This document shows positions 9,061 to 17,472 of a stretch of DNA of 64,000 bases, piece by piece. The DNA lies in assembly GCF_014651955.1 (NCBI RefSeq), contig NZ_BMXW01000010.1, positions 1 to 64,000 of the forward strand, given 5' to 3'. The translations under genes were made by a program, and so were the position numbers. The notes under the pieces were generated by a model. It worked only from the letters and a program-made list of their open reading frames with translations. It was not told the DNA's origin and did not search any database. Within the stretch, counting starts at the first letter, position 1. Every line of letters begins with the position of its first letter. The DNA comes from Shewanella fodinae. Its GTDB lineage: Bacteria; Pseudomonadota; Gammaproteobacteria; Enterobacterales; Shewanellaceae.

Positions 9061-10218
9061 ATGCCGTTGTATGAGATGCGAAAGTTTGTAGCACCTGAAT
9101 TTATTTTTGGTGTGGGCGCGCGCCACCGAGTTGGTTTTTACGCACGGAATATGCAGGCTCGCAGAGTCCTTATTGTCACAGATGCCGGGGTTATGGCGGC
9201 CGGGTGGTTGCAGGATGTTGAGCAAGACTTACAGGAAGCTGGGATCGAGTATGCGGTATTCAGCCATCTGACGGCAAATCCCAAAGACTTTGAAGTTATG
9301 GCGGGCGCGAGGTTTTATGACGAACAAGCCTGCGATGTCATTGTGGCATTAGGTGGTGGCAGTGTTATTGATTGCGCCAAGGCCATTGGCATTGTCTACG
9401 CCAATAACTGCGATGTGCATGTCTTTGAAGGGGTTGATAATGTAGATATTCCAGGCCCGCCACTCATCTGCATTCCCACGACCGCCGGTACATCGGCGGA
9501 CATCTCGCAGTTCAGCATTATTGTGAATTCCGCTGAACGCTACAAAATGGCGATTATCAGCAAAAGTGTGGTGCCAGATGTGGCACTGGTTGATGCTGAA
9601 ACTACGCTGACGCTTGCGCCTTACCTGACGGCCTGTACCGGAATAGACGCGCTGACGCATGCGATAGAGGCATATGCTTCTACTGCCAATTCCCCGGTGG
9701 TGGATGTGCATGCCCTGGCAGCCATCGAGCTGCTGTGGCGAAATATAGACACAGCGGTAATGTCGCCGACCGATCTGAACGCCCGGGAAAATATGCTGCT
9801 GGGCAGTCTGCAAGCCGGGCTAGCCTTTTCCAATGCCAGCCTAGGGGCGGTACATGCAATGGCGCATTCGCTGGGGGGATATTTGGATCTGCCACACGGT
9901 GAATGTAATGCCTTGCTGCTCAATCATGTTATCCGCTTTAACATCAGTGCCGCACCCGAACGTTATCAACGTATTGCGGTTGCTATGGGCTTGCATACCA
10001 AAGGACTTAATGAACGGCAGCGCGCATCACTAATCGCTGACGCGCTGGCAGAGAAACGCCGAGTATTAGGCCTTACCGAAAAGATGAGTAATAAGGGCGT
10101 AAAGTATGGTGACATTGCAGATCTGGCATATCATGCCGTGCGCGATGCTTGTCTGGTGACCAATCCGCGTTATGCCTCAGTTGACGATCTTAAGGTGATT
10201 TATGGCGAAGCGCTCTGA
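9061..10218 (+). CDS. ercA: ErcA-like iron-containing alcohol dehydrogenase (regulatory type)
   Basis: Group III iron-dependent alcohol dehydrogenase fold. The nucleotide site is GGGSVIDCAKAIG, and the metal site uses the Asp/His of GIDALTHAIEAY and the histidines of VHAMAHSLGGYLDLPHGEC, so the catalytic residues are present. The N-terminus (LYEMRKFVAPEFIFGVGARHRVG) and PPLICIPTTAGTSADISQF match ErcA, a protein that in Pseudomonas takes part in regulating ethanol oxidation with Erc sensor proteins. AAGGTGAGGA lies just before the ATG. The next gene, a PAS-GGDEF-EAL protein, overlaps it by 17 bases, indicating co-translation. Whether it acts as an enzyme, a sensor subunit or both cannot be told from sequence. 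Length 385 aa is normal. Confidence 0.85.
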   Translation: MPLYEMRKFVAPEFIFGVGARHRVGFYARNMQARRVLIVTDAGVMAAGWLQDVEQDLQEAGIEYAVFSHLTANPKDFEVMAGARFYDEQACDVIVALGGGSVIDCAKAIGIVYANNCDVHVFEGVDNVDIPGPPLICIPTTAGTSADISQFSIIVNSAERYKMAIISKSVVPDVALVDAETTLTLAPYLTACTGIDALTHAIEAYASTANSPVVDVHALAAIELLWRNIDTAVMSPTDLNARENMLLGSLQAGLAFSNASLGAVHAMAHSLGGYLDLPHGECNALLLNHVIRFNISAAPERYQRIAVAMGLHTKGLNERQRASLIADALAEKRRVLGLTEKMSNKGVKYGDIADLAYHAVRDACLVTNPRYASVDDLKVIYGEAL

Positions 10219-12370
10219 AGAAGAATTGGATTGGGAACTGCGCAAAGCCAGTATTGTCGGCCTCGGTGAACGCTCGGTTCGCAAGAATTACTACCCGCAG
10301 TTGCGACAAAACATGGAGCGTTTACAGCGATTTCATACCTTACTGGACTATACCTCTGATTTTGTGGTGCTTATTAGCATGCCAGATGGCCTGATTTCTG
10401 ATGCTAATGCAGCATTTGCGCAGTTATTGGGCATTAACGTCGATGACATTATTGGCCAACCTTTTAATGCCCAGTCATTTTGTAAAGACTGCCAACAAGT
10501 GATTGATTTGCTGCACCGCGACATGGTTGTTAGTCATAAACATTTCAGCAACCGCAACCATTCGCTAATTTCGCAAAGTGGGGATGATAGCCGTCCGAAA
10601 TGGCTGGAACTGAGCTTTAAAATTGCCAGCGTGGATCGTCACTGCTATGGCGTGTTGGTTGGGCGCGATGTCACTGAACGCAAGCGTAATGAAGCGCTGA
10701 TGAATAAACTGTTGTCTGAAAAGGCGGCACTGCTGGATAACGCATTAGTCGGAATCGCGAGTGTTCGCAACCGGTTTTTTGAGTCCTGTAACCGCCGTTT
10801 TGAGGAGATGCTGGGGTATCCGCCGGGGAAGTTGCAGGGGCAAAGCACGCGTATTATGTATCAGGAGGATGACACCTATACGGCACTTGGCGATGCCGCC
10901 TACCGCAGTATGAAGCATGGCCAAAAATATACCGCCAGAGTGATGTTAAGGCGTGCTGATGACTCCGAGTTCCTCTGTGAAATAACCGGCCAGCTTAACG
11001 ATCCCTCACATCCAGAGCTCGGCAGCATCTGGATGTTTAATGATGTCAACGAACTCAAACTGGCAGAAGATAAAGCCTTGTTTCTTTCCCATCATGATGC
11101 GCTGACCAAGCTACCTAATTACCAGTTGCTTAAAGATCGGCTATCGCAGGCCATTTCCCTCGCCAGTCTCAGTGGCAAGCAAGTGGCATTGGTGGTGATA
11201 GATGTCGATCGCTTTAAAACCATCAATGATTCGCTCGGGTATGGTGTCGGTAATCAGGTGTTGGTGCAAGTGGCGGAACGTATTCTCAATGAAATCAGCG
11301 ATGTTGATACTGTGAGCCGGCAGGGCGGGGATGAGTTCTTACTGTTGTTACCCGCCGAGTCCCTGGCTGATGAGCGTCTGCCAATTATTAGTCGATTAAT
11401 GGCGAAGTTAGCCGAGCCTTATTTTGTGGCAGATACTGAGTTGCGGTTGTCGGTGTCGGTAGGTATTGCCCTCAGCCCAGATGATGGTGATGAATTTGAG
11501 ATATTGCTGAAAAAAGCCGATATGGCAATGTATCGCGCCAAATCGGAAGGGCGTGACACTTACCGGTTTTTCAACGCAGAGATGAGCTATGAAGCGACCG
11601 AACAGCTCAATATCCGAGTAGGGCTGCGCAAAGCCTTGGAGTTGAACCAGTTTCAACTGTTTTATCAGCCACAGTTAGACATTAAAAGCGGCAAGCTTGT
11701 GGGTGCCGAAGCGTTAATCCGCTGGTTTCATCCAGAGTTTGGCATGGTGTCACCAGCGCATTTCATTCCGGTGGCTGAAGCATCGGGTTTGATCGTGGCG
11801 ATTGGTGACTGGGTGCTACAGGAAGCTTGCCGGGAGGTCGCGCGTTGGCGAGATGCCGGAATGTCTAATCCAGTGGTAGCGGTTAATCTGTCAGCGTTAC
11901 AGTTTGCTCGCGGCAATATTGAACAGACGGTGAGTAATGCCGTAGCGGATGCGGGCATTTTGCCGCAGATGCTAGAGCTTGAATTGACGGAGTCCATCAT
12001 GATCCGCAACACCGAACGGGTGTTGGCAACGGTGAAGCGGCTCAAGCAAAAAGGCTTTGTATTTACTATTGATGATTTTGGTACCGGTTATTCCAGTCTG
12101 CAGTATTTGAAGCGATTCGAAGTCGATAAACTAAAAATAGATCAATCGTTTGTGCGCGATATTATCGATGATGAAGATGATGCAGCTATTGTGCGAGCCA
12201 TTGTACAGATTGCCAAAGGCTTGGGACTGAAAACCATTGCTGAAGGCGTGGAAACTGCTGAAATTATGGGGTTGCTGCAGCAATATCAGTGTGACGAGGT
12301 ACAAGGATACTATTTGGCACGGCCGATGTCGGCATCGCAGTTCATGACTTACTTACAGCAACATTGTTAG
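10202..12370 (+). CDS. PAS-PAS-GGDEF-EAL c-di-GMP signalling protein
   Basis: Soluble 722-residue protein with a short N-terminal segment (RKASIVGLGERSVRKNYYPQ), PAS domains at about 45-160 and 170-285, a diguanylate cyclase domain with intact GGDEF (375-379), and a phosphodiesterase domain with intact EALIR (503-507) and DDFGTGYSSL. Both halves look catalytically competent, so it may make or break c-di-GMP depending on its signal. No transmembrane segment is apparent. The ATG at 10202 lies inside the end of ercA with AAGGTG five bases upstream, pointing to translational coupling. The likely role is to convert a cytoplasmic signal, perhaps an alcohol or redox state sensed with ErcA, into a c-di-GMP change. 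That link is inference. Confidence 0.9.
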   Translation: MAKRSEEELDWELRKASIVGLGERSVRKNYYPQLRQNMERLQRFHTLLDYTSDFVVLISMPDGLISDANAAFAQLLGINVDDIIGQPFNAQSFCKDCQQVIDLLHRDMVVSHKHFSNRNHSLISQSGDDSRPKWLELSFKIASVDRHCYGVLVGRDVTERKRNEALMNKLLSEKAALLDNALVGIASVRNRFFESCNRRFEEMLGYPPGKLQGQSTRIMYQEDDTYTALGDAAYRSMKHGQKYTARVMLRRADDSEFLCEITGQLNDPSHPELGSIWMFNDVNELKLAEDKALFLSHHDALTKLPNYQLLKDRLSQAISLASLSGKQVALVVIDVDRFKTINDSLGYGVGNQVLVQVAERILNEISDVDTVSRQGGDEFLLLLPAESLADERLPIISRLMAKLAEPYFVADTELRLSVSVGIALSPDDGDEFEILLKKADMAMYRAKSEGRDTYRFFNAEMSYEATEQLNIRVGLRKALELNQFQLFYQPQLDIKSGKLVGAEALIRWFHPEFGMVSPAHFIPVAEASGLIVAIGDWVLQEACREVARWRDAGMSNPVVAVNLSALQFARGNIEQTVSNAVADAGILPQMLELELTESIMIRNTERVLATVKRLKQKGFVFTIDDFGTGYSSLQYLKRFEVDKLKIDQSFVRDIIDDEDDAAIVRAIVQIAKGLGLKTIAEGVETAEIMGLLQQYQCDEVQGYYLARPMSASQFMTYLQQHC

Positions 12371-12396
12371 CCATAAAAGCGGTTATCGCGGGCAAA

Positions 12397-12417
12397 AACG
12401 GGGTCTGTGACCCCGTT
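12397..12417 (-). terminator. Rho-independent terminator of phoA
   Basis: AACGGGGTC/GACCCCGTT stem with a three-base loop. On the minus strand it is followed by a T-run, suiting phoA; it may also stop the GGDEF-EAL transcript on +. Confidence 0.8.
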
Positions 12418-12437
12418 GCTGTATGCTAAAGCGATGA

Positions 12438-13838
12438 TTACGGTCTGAGTCCCAATGCCCTGGCAATGGTGAAATGCAAGTCAGTTTGATCGGTCAGCCC
12501 GCTGACGTTGGCCGCTTGTGGCCCATAGGCGGCAATGCGCAGTTGGGTGCCGGTGTGGCCCATCGTCTTTTCTTCTGAATTCCCATAACTGACACTCATC
12601 ACTGCGCCATCTTTGGTGAGTAAAGCTTCGGTAAGACCAGGAGCCTTGGCATCCGGGTAGATGATTTGTGACGAATGTGCATGGTCGGCTGTTACAATCA
12701 CCAACGTATGACCATCGGCTTTGGCAAACGCCAGTGCCTGTTGTACCGCTTCGTCCAGATCAACTGTTTCACCGATTTGCCCACATGGATTGGCGGCATG
12801 ATCCTGTTTATCAATAGAGGCACCTTCCACTTGCAGCAAGAACCCTTTGGGGTTTACTCGCAGCAGTTCAATGGCTTTTTGCGTCATCTGCGCCAACGTG
12901 GGGATTTGCGGGGTGCGCTGTGGATTCGCTTTGCAGGTTACAGGTGGTTGCTCAATATTTCCGTGATACGAGGCTTTCGGCCCTTGCCAACGTACCGGCA
13001 TGTTGCCTGGGCTGAAGAGCCCCAGCAGCGGGTGCTGCTGATTGGCTTGGGTCACCTGTTGTAACGCATTGAGGTTCTCGACCAGCGTAAAACCGCGGGC
13101 ATTTGCCTGTTGCAGCAGCGTTTTGCCCTGCCAGTCACCGCTGGTGGCTTGCTCATCAAAGCTAGTGCGACCACCGCCAAGCGTGACATCTGGTCGCGTA
13201 TTTAGCAGTTGTTCGGTGATAGAGCCCAGACCACCATTGGCTGCCAATGCTTCTGGACATTTTTCAGCGGTCTCTTGTGGACCATAACATTTGCGATAGG
13301 AGATGTGCGCATACTGGGCTGCTGGTGTGGCATCTTGGATTTCCGCCGTCGACACATCTCCGGTTGCCAACCCGGCCATTTTGGCGAGTTCCAGTAAAGT
13401 GACCTTGGTTTCGCCTGTTACATCAACGCTCAGTGCGCCGTTGTAAGTTTTAGTGCCGGTACTCCAGGCACTGGCGGAGGCGGCAGAGTCTGTCACATAG
13501 TTGGGTTTATGTGTCTTACGATCAAGCGAGTAGTGGGTGTACTGACCGGTGATTGGCAGCGCATCAATGCCTTTGAAAAAACCACCAGCACCTTCTGCAT
13601 AATTACGGGCGATGGTGATTTCAGAATCGCCCATGCCATCGCCAATCAACAAGATGACATTTTTTACCTTGCCGTCACTGAGCGATGCCTTAAGGTTGGC
13701 AGTAATATCCTGATGCAAACGGCGAGCGCCACCGGTTTGGGTTAAATCACCGCTAGCGGTACGATTCAACCAGTCTGAGTTGTCGGCCGCAGCAGCCAGC
13801 ATCGGCAGTAATAATGCCGTTAACAGAGGGTATTTCAC
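12438..13838 (-). CDS. phoA: Alkaline phosphatase PhoA
   Basis: Periplasmic Zn/Mg alkaline phosphatase that releases phosphate from monoesters. The N-terminal signal peptide is [17 protein letters not shown]. Motifs include the metal-binding [11 protein letters not shown], the nucleophile serine in [28 protein letters not shown] and [10 protein letters not shown] near the C-terminus with the metal ligands. I prefer the GTG at 13838, which has AAAGGTGA five bases upstream; the open frame reaches a TTG at 13856. Length about 466 aa is typical. A candidate Pho box lies upstream at 13882-13899, fitting induction by PhoB under phosphate starvation. An unknown gene is divergent from it. Confidence 0.93.
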   Translation of the reverse strand: MKYPLLTALLLPMLAAAADNSDWLNRTASGDLTQTGGARRLHQDITANLKASLSDGKVKNVILLIGDGMGDSEITIARNYAEGAGGFFKGIDALPITGQYTHYSLDRKTHKPNYVTDSAASASAWSTGTKTYNGALSVDVTGETKVTLLELAKMAGLATGDVSTAEIQDATPAAQYAHISYRKCYGPQETAEKCPEALAANGGLGSITEQLLNTRPDVTLGGGRTSFDEQATSGDWQGKTLLQQANARGFTLVENLNALQQVTQANQQHPLLGLFSPGNMPVRWQGPKASYHGNIEQPPVTCKANPQRTPQIPTLAQMTQKAIELLRVNPKGFLLQVEGASIDKQDHAANPCGQIGETVDLDEAVQQALAFAKADGHTLVIVTADHAHSSQIIYPDAKAPGLTEALLTKDGAVMSVSYGNSEEKTMGHTGTQLRIAAYGPQAANVSGLTDQTDLHFTIARALGLRP

Positions 13839-13881
13839 TGAGTTCACCTTTATCAAATGGATGTTGCTAACGGGCGATGGT

Positions 13882-13899
13882 AGGCAAGATTTATGACAA
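13882..13899 (-). promoter_or_regulatory. Candidate Pho box upstream of phoA
   Basis: Read on the minus strand the 18-mer TTGTCATAAATCTTGCCT matches the PhoB consensus CTGTCATAAATCTGTCAC at 14 of 18 positions, with a perfect TGTCATAAATCT core. It lies about 43 bases before the phoA start and in the gap shared with the divergent gene at 14041. Confidence 0.65.
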
Positions 13900-14040
13900 G
13901 CAGGTTACCGGCGATGGTTGCGCACCGTATTTCCCCGGTAATAAAAATTCTGGTTGATATCGAAATCCTTGACGGTTGTGTTATTGTCAGCAACGGTAAG
14001 CTATTGCCGTAACTGGCAAAAGAATAAGGATTTCACTGCC

Positions 14041-14508
14041 ATGACGTTCTCTATCCCATCGCTATTATCGTCATTATCCAGTGCTGGTAACGCCATCAAA
14101 TCCATCACCGATTGGTGGAAAAAGTCCCGTGGTGATACCCGTGCGTTACTGGGTGAACTCAAAGACAATCTGATATATCTGGAGATGGTGGGCCGCGATG
14201 GGGTGCCTCTGGCAGCGGTGATCGACAAACTGTCGCTAAAGGAATTCCAGCGGCTGGCAAAAGAGGGCTTCGATTTTAATCAGCTGAAAAGAGAGATTAT
14301 TATTGCGGATCCCTCGCTGACCGGCACCGACTTACAATACTGGGCCGGCAAAGATACTGCCGCATTGCTTGAATCAATTTGCACTAAAATCAATGAACTA
14401 AAATTACGTTATCCGCTACAAAAGGACGATGGACGGCAGCGTTGGGGCGTACGGGTCAACAATATCCGCAAGAAAATCTGGCTGCTGTTAAAACATACCC
14501 GTGACTGA
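14041..14508 (+). CDS. Hypothetical soluble protein, divergent from phoA
   Basis: 155-residue protein with no signal peptide or membrane segment that I recognise. It is rich in charged and hydrophobic heptad-like stretches (LLGELKDNLIYLEMVGRDGVPLAAVIDKLSLKEF; not all shown) and ends in basic residues (NNIRKKIWLLLKHTRD). The ATG at 14041 has AAGGA about ten bases upstream; the open frame starts earlier at 13954 but the upstream part looks unlike protein. The gene shares a 202-base gap with phoA that contains the candidate Pho box, so phosphate control is possible. I do not recognise the family. The 171 bases after it up to the LysR gene hold nothing clear. Confidence 0.6.
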   Translation: MTFSIPSLLSSLSSAGNAIKSITDWWKKSRGDTRALLGELKDNLIYLEMVGRDGVPLAAVIDKLSLKEFQRLAKEGFDFNQLKREIIIADPSLTGTDLQYWAGKDTAALLESICTKINELKLRYPLQKDDGRQRWGVRVNNIRKKIWLLLKHTRD

Positions 14509-14679
14509 GCAAGGCAGCTACGCCAACGCAGTGGAAATTTATTATGGGCGAGGAATGAAGTCTCTTCTTGTTGGGGATTAATGTTTCATACACTCAGGCA
14601 GATATCAGCGATATCATTGCCACTAATTACAAACCAGATTTTAGTAATGCTACAGTGTGTCTAAGAAATCGGTGTTGAT

Positions 14680-15567
14680 TCAATTTAACTTCAAATCCGT
14701 TTCAATAAAATCAAGCAACACACGATGTTGTCTAGGTTGGTAATTACGAGAGGCATACAGCGCCCAAATTCCGATTAGATTGACTTCATATTTGGGAAGG
14801 ATGATCTCCAGTATGCCGTCATTAATGTAATTTTTAACAAAGGGGAGTGGTAAACAAGCAATCCCCCTTCCTGCTAGTACGGTATTGAGCAAAATGGAAC
14901 TGTCATTCACAGAATAATTACTATCAACTTCAACTTGAAATGATTGTTCCATAGTTTTATCGACCATGTTCCAAACATGTCCAAGTTTCTTATGTATCAG
15001 GCAGTTATGTTTCTGTAATTCTGCAATCGACTGTGGTGAACCATGTTTTGCAAGATAATCGGGGGTCGCACATATTACTGATGAACAATTACCCAACTTT
15101 TTCCCTATTAGGTGTTCTGGTAACTGATTATTTAGTTCTATAGCAATATCAACTTTTTCTTTCACCAAATCAATCAAGTTATCTGATAGGCGTAGATCAA
15201 CGGAAATCTTTGGAAACTCCGCCATAAAACGTTCAATCGCACCGGCCAAATACAGTTGCCCGAAAGAAATACTCGTAGCGATCGATATCGTGCCTTCCAT
15301 TTCTGATTGCTGAATCCGAGCCATATGGTACAGCTTTTCTTCCTGTTCAAGGATACTTCGACAGCATGGTAACAGCTCTAGACCTGCGTTTGTGATACCT
15401 AAATTTCTGGTTGTTCTATGCAATAATCTAGTTTGCAATGATTCTTCCAGAGCCATAATGTGTCGCGTTGCCATTGAGCGAGATATCTCTAATGCCTTAG
15501 CTGCAGAGGCAAGGCTTCCTAACTCAACGACGTAAACAAATACTTTTATAGAAATAAGTCGATCCAT
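14680..15567 (-). CDS. LysR-family transcriptional regulator
   Basis: 295-residue LysR-type regulator. The N-terminal winged helix-turn-helix covers residues 1-60 (LGSLASAAKALEISRSMATRHI, then LLHRTTRNLGITNAG), and the periplasmic-binding-like effector domain starts near residue 90. It belongs to the large CrgA/DsdC-like branch in which first residues read MDRLISIKVFVYVVE. It is divergent from a secreted carboxylesterase with 99 bases between the two start codons, the usual layout for a LysR protein controlling its neighbour. The inducer is unknown. The A+T content is visibly higher here than in most of the window, which may mean the regulator-esterase pair was acquired. Confidence 0.9.
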   Translation of the reverse strand: MDRLISIKVFVYVVELGSLASAAKALEISRSMATRHIMALEESLQTRLLHRTTRNLGITNAGLELLPCCRSILEQEEKLYHMARIQQSEMEGTISIATSISFGQLYLAGAIERFMAEFPKISVDLRLSDNLIDLVKEKVDIAIELNNQLPEHLIGKKLGNCSSVICATPDYLAKHGSPQSIAELQKHNCLIHKKLGHVWNMVDKTMEQSFQVEVDSNYSVNDSSILLNTVLAGRGIACLPLPFVKNYINDGILEIILPKYEVNLIGIWALYASRNYQPRQHRVLLDFIETDLKLN

Positions 15568-15592
15568 TTTATGTCCGATTTACGCAACAATG

Positions 15593-15624
15593 TGTCTATT
15601 GATAGCATATATAGATATTGGACA
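15593..15624. promoter_or_regulatory. Candidate LysR operator dyad
   Basis: Imperfect inverted repeat TGTCTATT ... ATTGGACA with 16 bases between arms, in the short divergent gap between the LysR gene and the esterase. A further TGTCCGAT at 15572-15579 repeats the arm. Position fits a LysR site; sequence support is modest. Confidence 0.35.
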
Positions 15625-15666
15625 ATTTGTTATGATTGTGTCGCTTTATATCCAGAGGTCGCACAA

Positions 15667-17205
15667 ATGAAAAAGACTATAATACTGGCAATGTCATTGG
15701 TATTTTTGGGGGCATCTATCGCTCAAGTGCAAGCCGAAACGACGACGATTACGATTCATCAGGGAGAGATGAAAGGAAGGGTTGTGAATAACATTGCCAC
15801 CTTTTTTGGTGTCCCTTACGCTCACAATCCTTTTACGCCGGAACTCAGATTTAAAGCGCCAAAGCCCTATGAAAATTGGCGAGGTGTGTTGGATGCAACA
15901 ACCTTGAAGCCGCCTGTACCTCAACCGGGCAGAGGAAAAACGGTTGAGCTAGTCGGAGCTCCTAGTGAGCTGACATTAAACATATGGGCTCCCAATGATG
16001 CATTAAAATCGAATAAAAAATTGCCTGTGATGGTGTGGCTACCCGGAGGCGCATTTATTCGCGAAGATGCTGGCGAGCAGGTTTATGACGGTACCAGTTT
16101 TGCCAAGAGTGGTACGATTGTCGTCACGGTCAATTATCGCGTTGGCGTTGATGGATTTATGCATCTTGATGGTGCACCTGATAATCGCGGCATTATGGAT
16201 CAGATTGTTGCTCTCCAATGGGTACAAAAGAATATCGCTGATTTTGGTGGCAATCCACACAAAGTCACTCTATTTGGTCAATCGGCAGGGGCTGAAAGTG
16301 TCGCGATTCTTTTAGGAACAGATAAAACCAAAGGATTGTTTCAAAAGGCGATTATGCAAAGCCCGCCGATGCAGTATGTTACTCAAGAGCAAGCACAACG
16401 CATTGCTAACACTTTTGCTGAAAAGCTTGGTATTAAAGCAACCATTCATGATGTCTCTCAGGTGCCGTTTGAAAAACTGGTATCTGCGGTTATCGACATG
16501 GGAGATAGCTTAAAAAACAGATCACAATGGGGCATGCTGTCTTGGGGCGGCACCGCTTTTTTACCAGTTGTTGATGGCAATATTATCAAAGCATCACCAA
16601 TGAAGGATCTGGCCAAGTTTGCCGACCCATCTATCGCGGTTATTGTCGGAAGTACCGATCAAGAAGCTCGGTTGTATAATGTCCCAGGAGGGGCAATTGA
16701 CCGTATTTCTGCTGCGCAACGGACACAGTTACTTGCGGATTTGTCTTTGCAGGGTAACCCTCTGAAAGTATATGCGCCCGCAAAAAGCAAAAAGTCCATT
16801 GGAGACAGTTTTGTCGATATTCAGTCTGATTACACGTTCCGCATGCCAGCGCTGCATATTGCCAAAAACTTGGTCAAAAACGGAAACAGGGTCTGGCACT
16901 ATAACTTTTCTTGGCACTCCCCAGCTTTTGGCGGCAAGTTAGGCGCGGCGCATTTCGTTGATGTTCCCTTTACTTTTAATACTATCGCCAGTGATGAGGC
17001 GAAAAGTTTTGTTGGCAAGCAGCCTCCTCAGCAACTCGCTCAAGTGATGCATCAAAACTGGGTTAGATTTGCTAAAACTGGAACGGTCTCTTGGTCAGAA
17101 TATGAGTTAACACACCGAGCGACAATGAAATTTGATACGGAATCAGCTCAAGTTGATGACCCCGAGCATGATGTACGAATGCTATGGAAAGATTATCCAT
17201 TCTAG
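15667..17205 (+). CDS. Secreted type B carboxylesterase
   Basis: Carboxylesterase/para-nitrobenzyl esterase family enzyme (alpha/beta hydrolase). A signal peptide is clear (MKKTIILAMSLVFLGASIAQVQA). Motifs: GVPYAHNPF near the N-terminus, LPVMVWLPGGAF for the oxyanion hole, GQSAGAES with nucleophile Ser206, GSTDQEARLY with the likely acid Glu, and AAHFVDVPF with the likely His. The ATG at 15667 has AGAGG eight bases upstream; the frame is open from 15571 but the extra 32 residues do not look like a leader. Length 512 aa. It is likely periplasmic or secreted and under the divergent LysR regulator. The ester substrate is unknown. Confidence 0.9.
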   Translation: MKKTIILAMSLVFLGASIAQVQAETTTITIHQGEMKGRVVNNIATFFGVPYAHNPFTPELRFKAPKPYENWRGVLDATTLKPPVPQPGRGKTVELVGAPSELTLNIWAPNDALKSNKKLPVMVWLPGGAFIREDAGEQVYDGTSFAKSGTIVVTVNYRVGVDGFMHLDGAPDNRGIMDQIVALQWVQKNIADFGGNPHKVTLFGQSAGAESVAILLGTDKTKGLFQKAIMQSPPMQYVTQEQAQRIANTFAEKLGIKATIHDVSQVPFEKLVSAVIDMGDSLKNRSQWGMLSWGGTAFLPVVDGNIIKASPMKDLAKFADPSIAVIVGSTDQEARLYNVPGGAIDRISAAQRTQLLADLSLQGNPLKVYAPAKSKKSIGDSFVDIQSDYTFRMPALHIAKNLVKNGNRVWHYNFSWHSPAFGGKLGAAHFVDVPFTFNTIASDEAKSFVGKQPPQQLAQVMHQNWVRFAKTGTVSWSEYELTHRATMKFDTESAQVDDPEHDVRMLWKDYPF

Positions 17206-17223
17206 AATAATGATAGGTTTAAA

Positions 17224-17256
17224 TGTATTAGTTCAGACTAGATCTGAACTAATACA
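17224..17256 (+). terminator. Perfect 14-bp hairpin after the esterase
   Basis: Arms TGTATTAGTTCAGA and TCTGAACTAATACA with a five-base loop. No T-run follows, so it could be a terminator of weak type, an mRNA 3' stabiliser or a protein site. Confidence 0.6.
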
Positions 17257-17437
17257 GATTAAGTCCTCGCCAAGCCGTGCAGGTAAATATAATCCATTGA
17301 AAAAATTTAAAAATCTATTTTTACTTTTCAGCTTATGACTTATTCGCACACTCTCTCAATCGTTAAAGTTGCTAACTCGGAATGGCTCAATAATGAGTCT
17401 AGCCCAATGTTACTATCACCCGCGCGAATGTACCGAA

Positions 17438-17469
17438 AGCCGCCGTCCAATATAATTGGCGCGGCGGCT
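17438..17469 (-). terminator. Hairpin after attH
   Basis: AGCCGCCG/CGGCGGCT outer stem with an inner CCAAT/ATTGG stem, placed directly after the attH stop on the minus strand. It probably ends the att operon transcript; the T-tract is short. Confidence 0.6.
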
Positions 17470-17472
17470 GAA

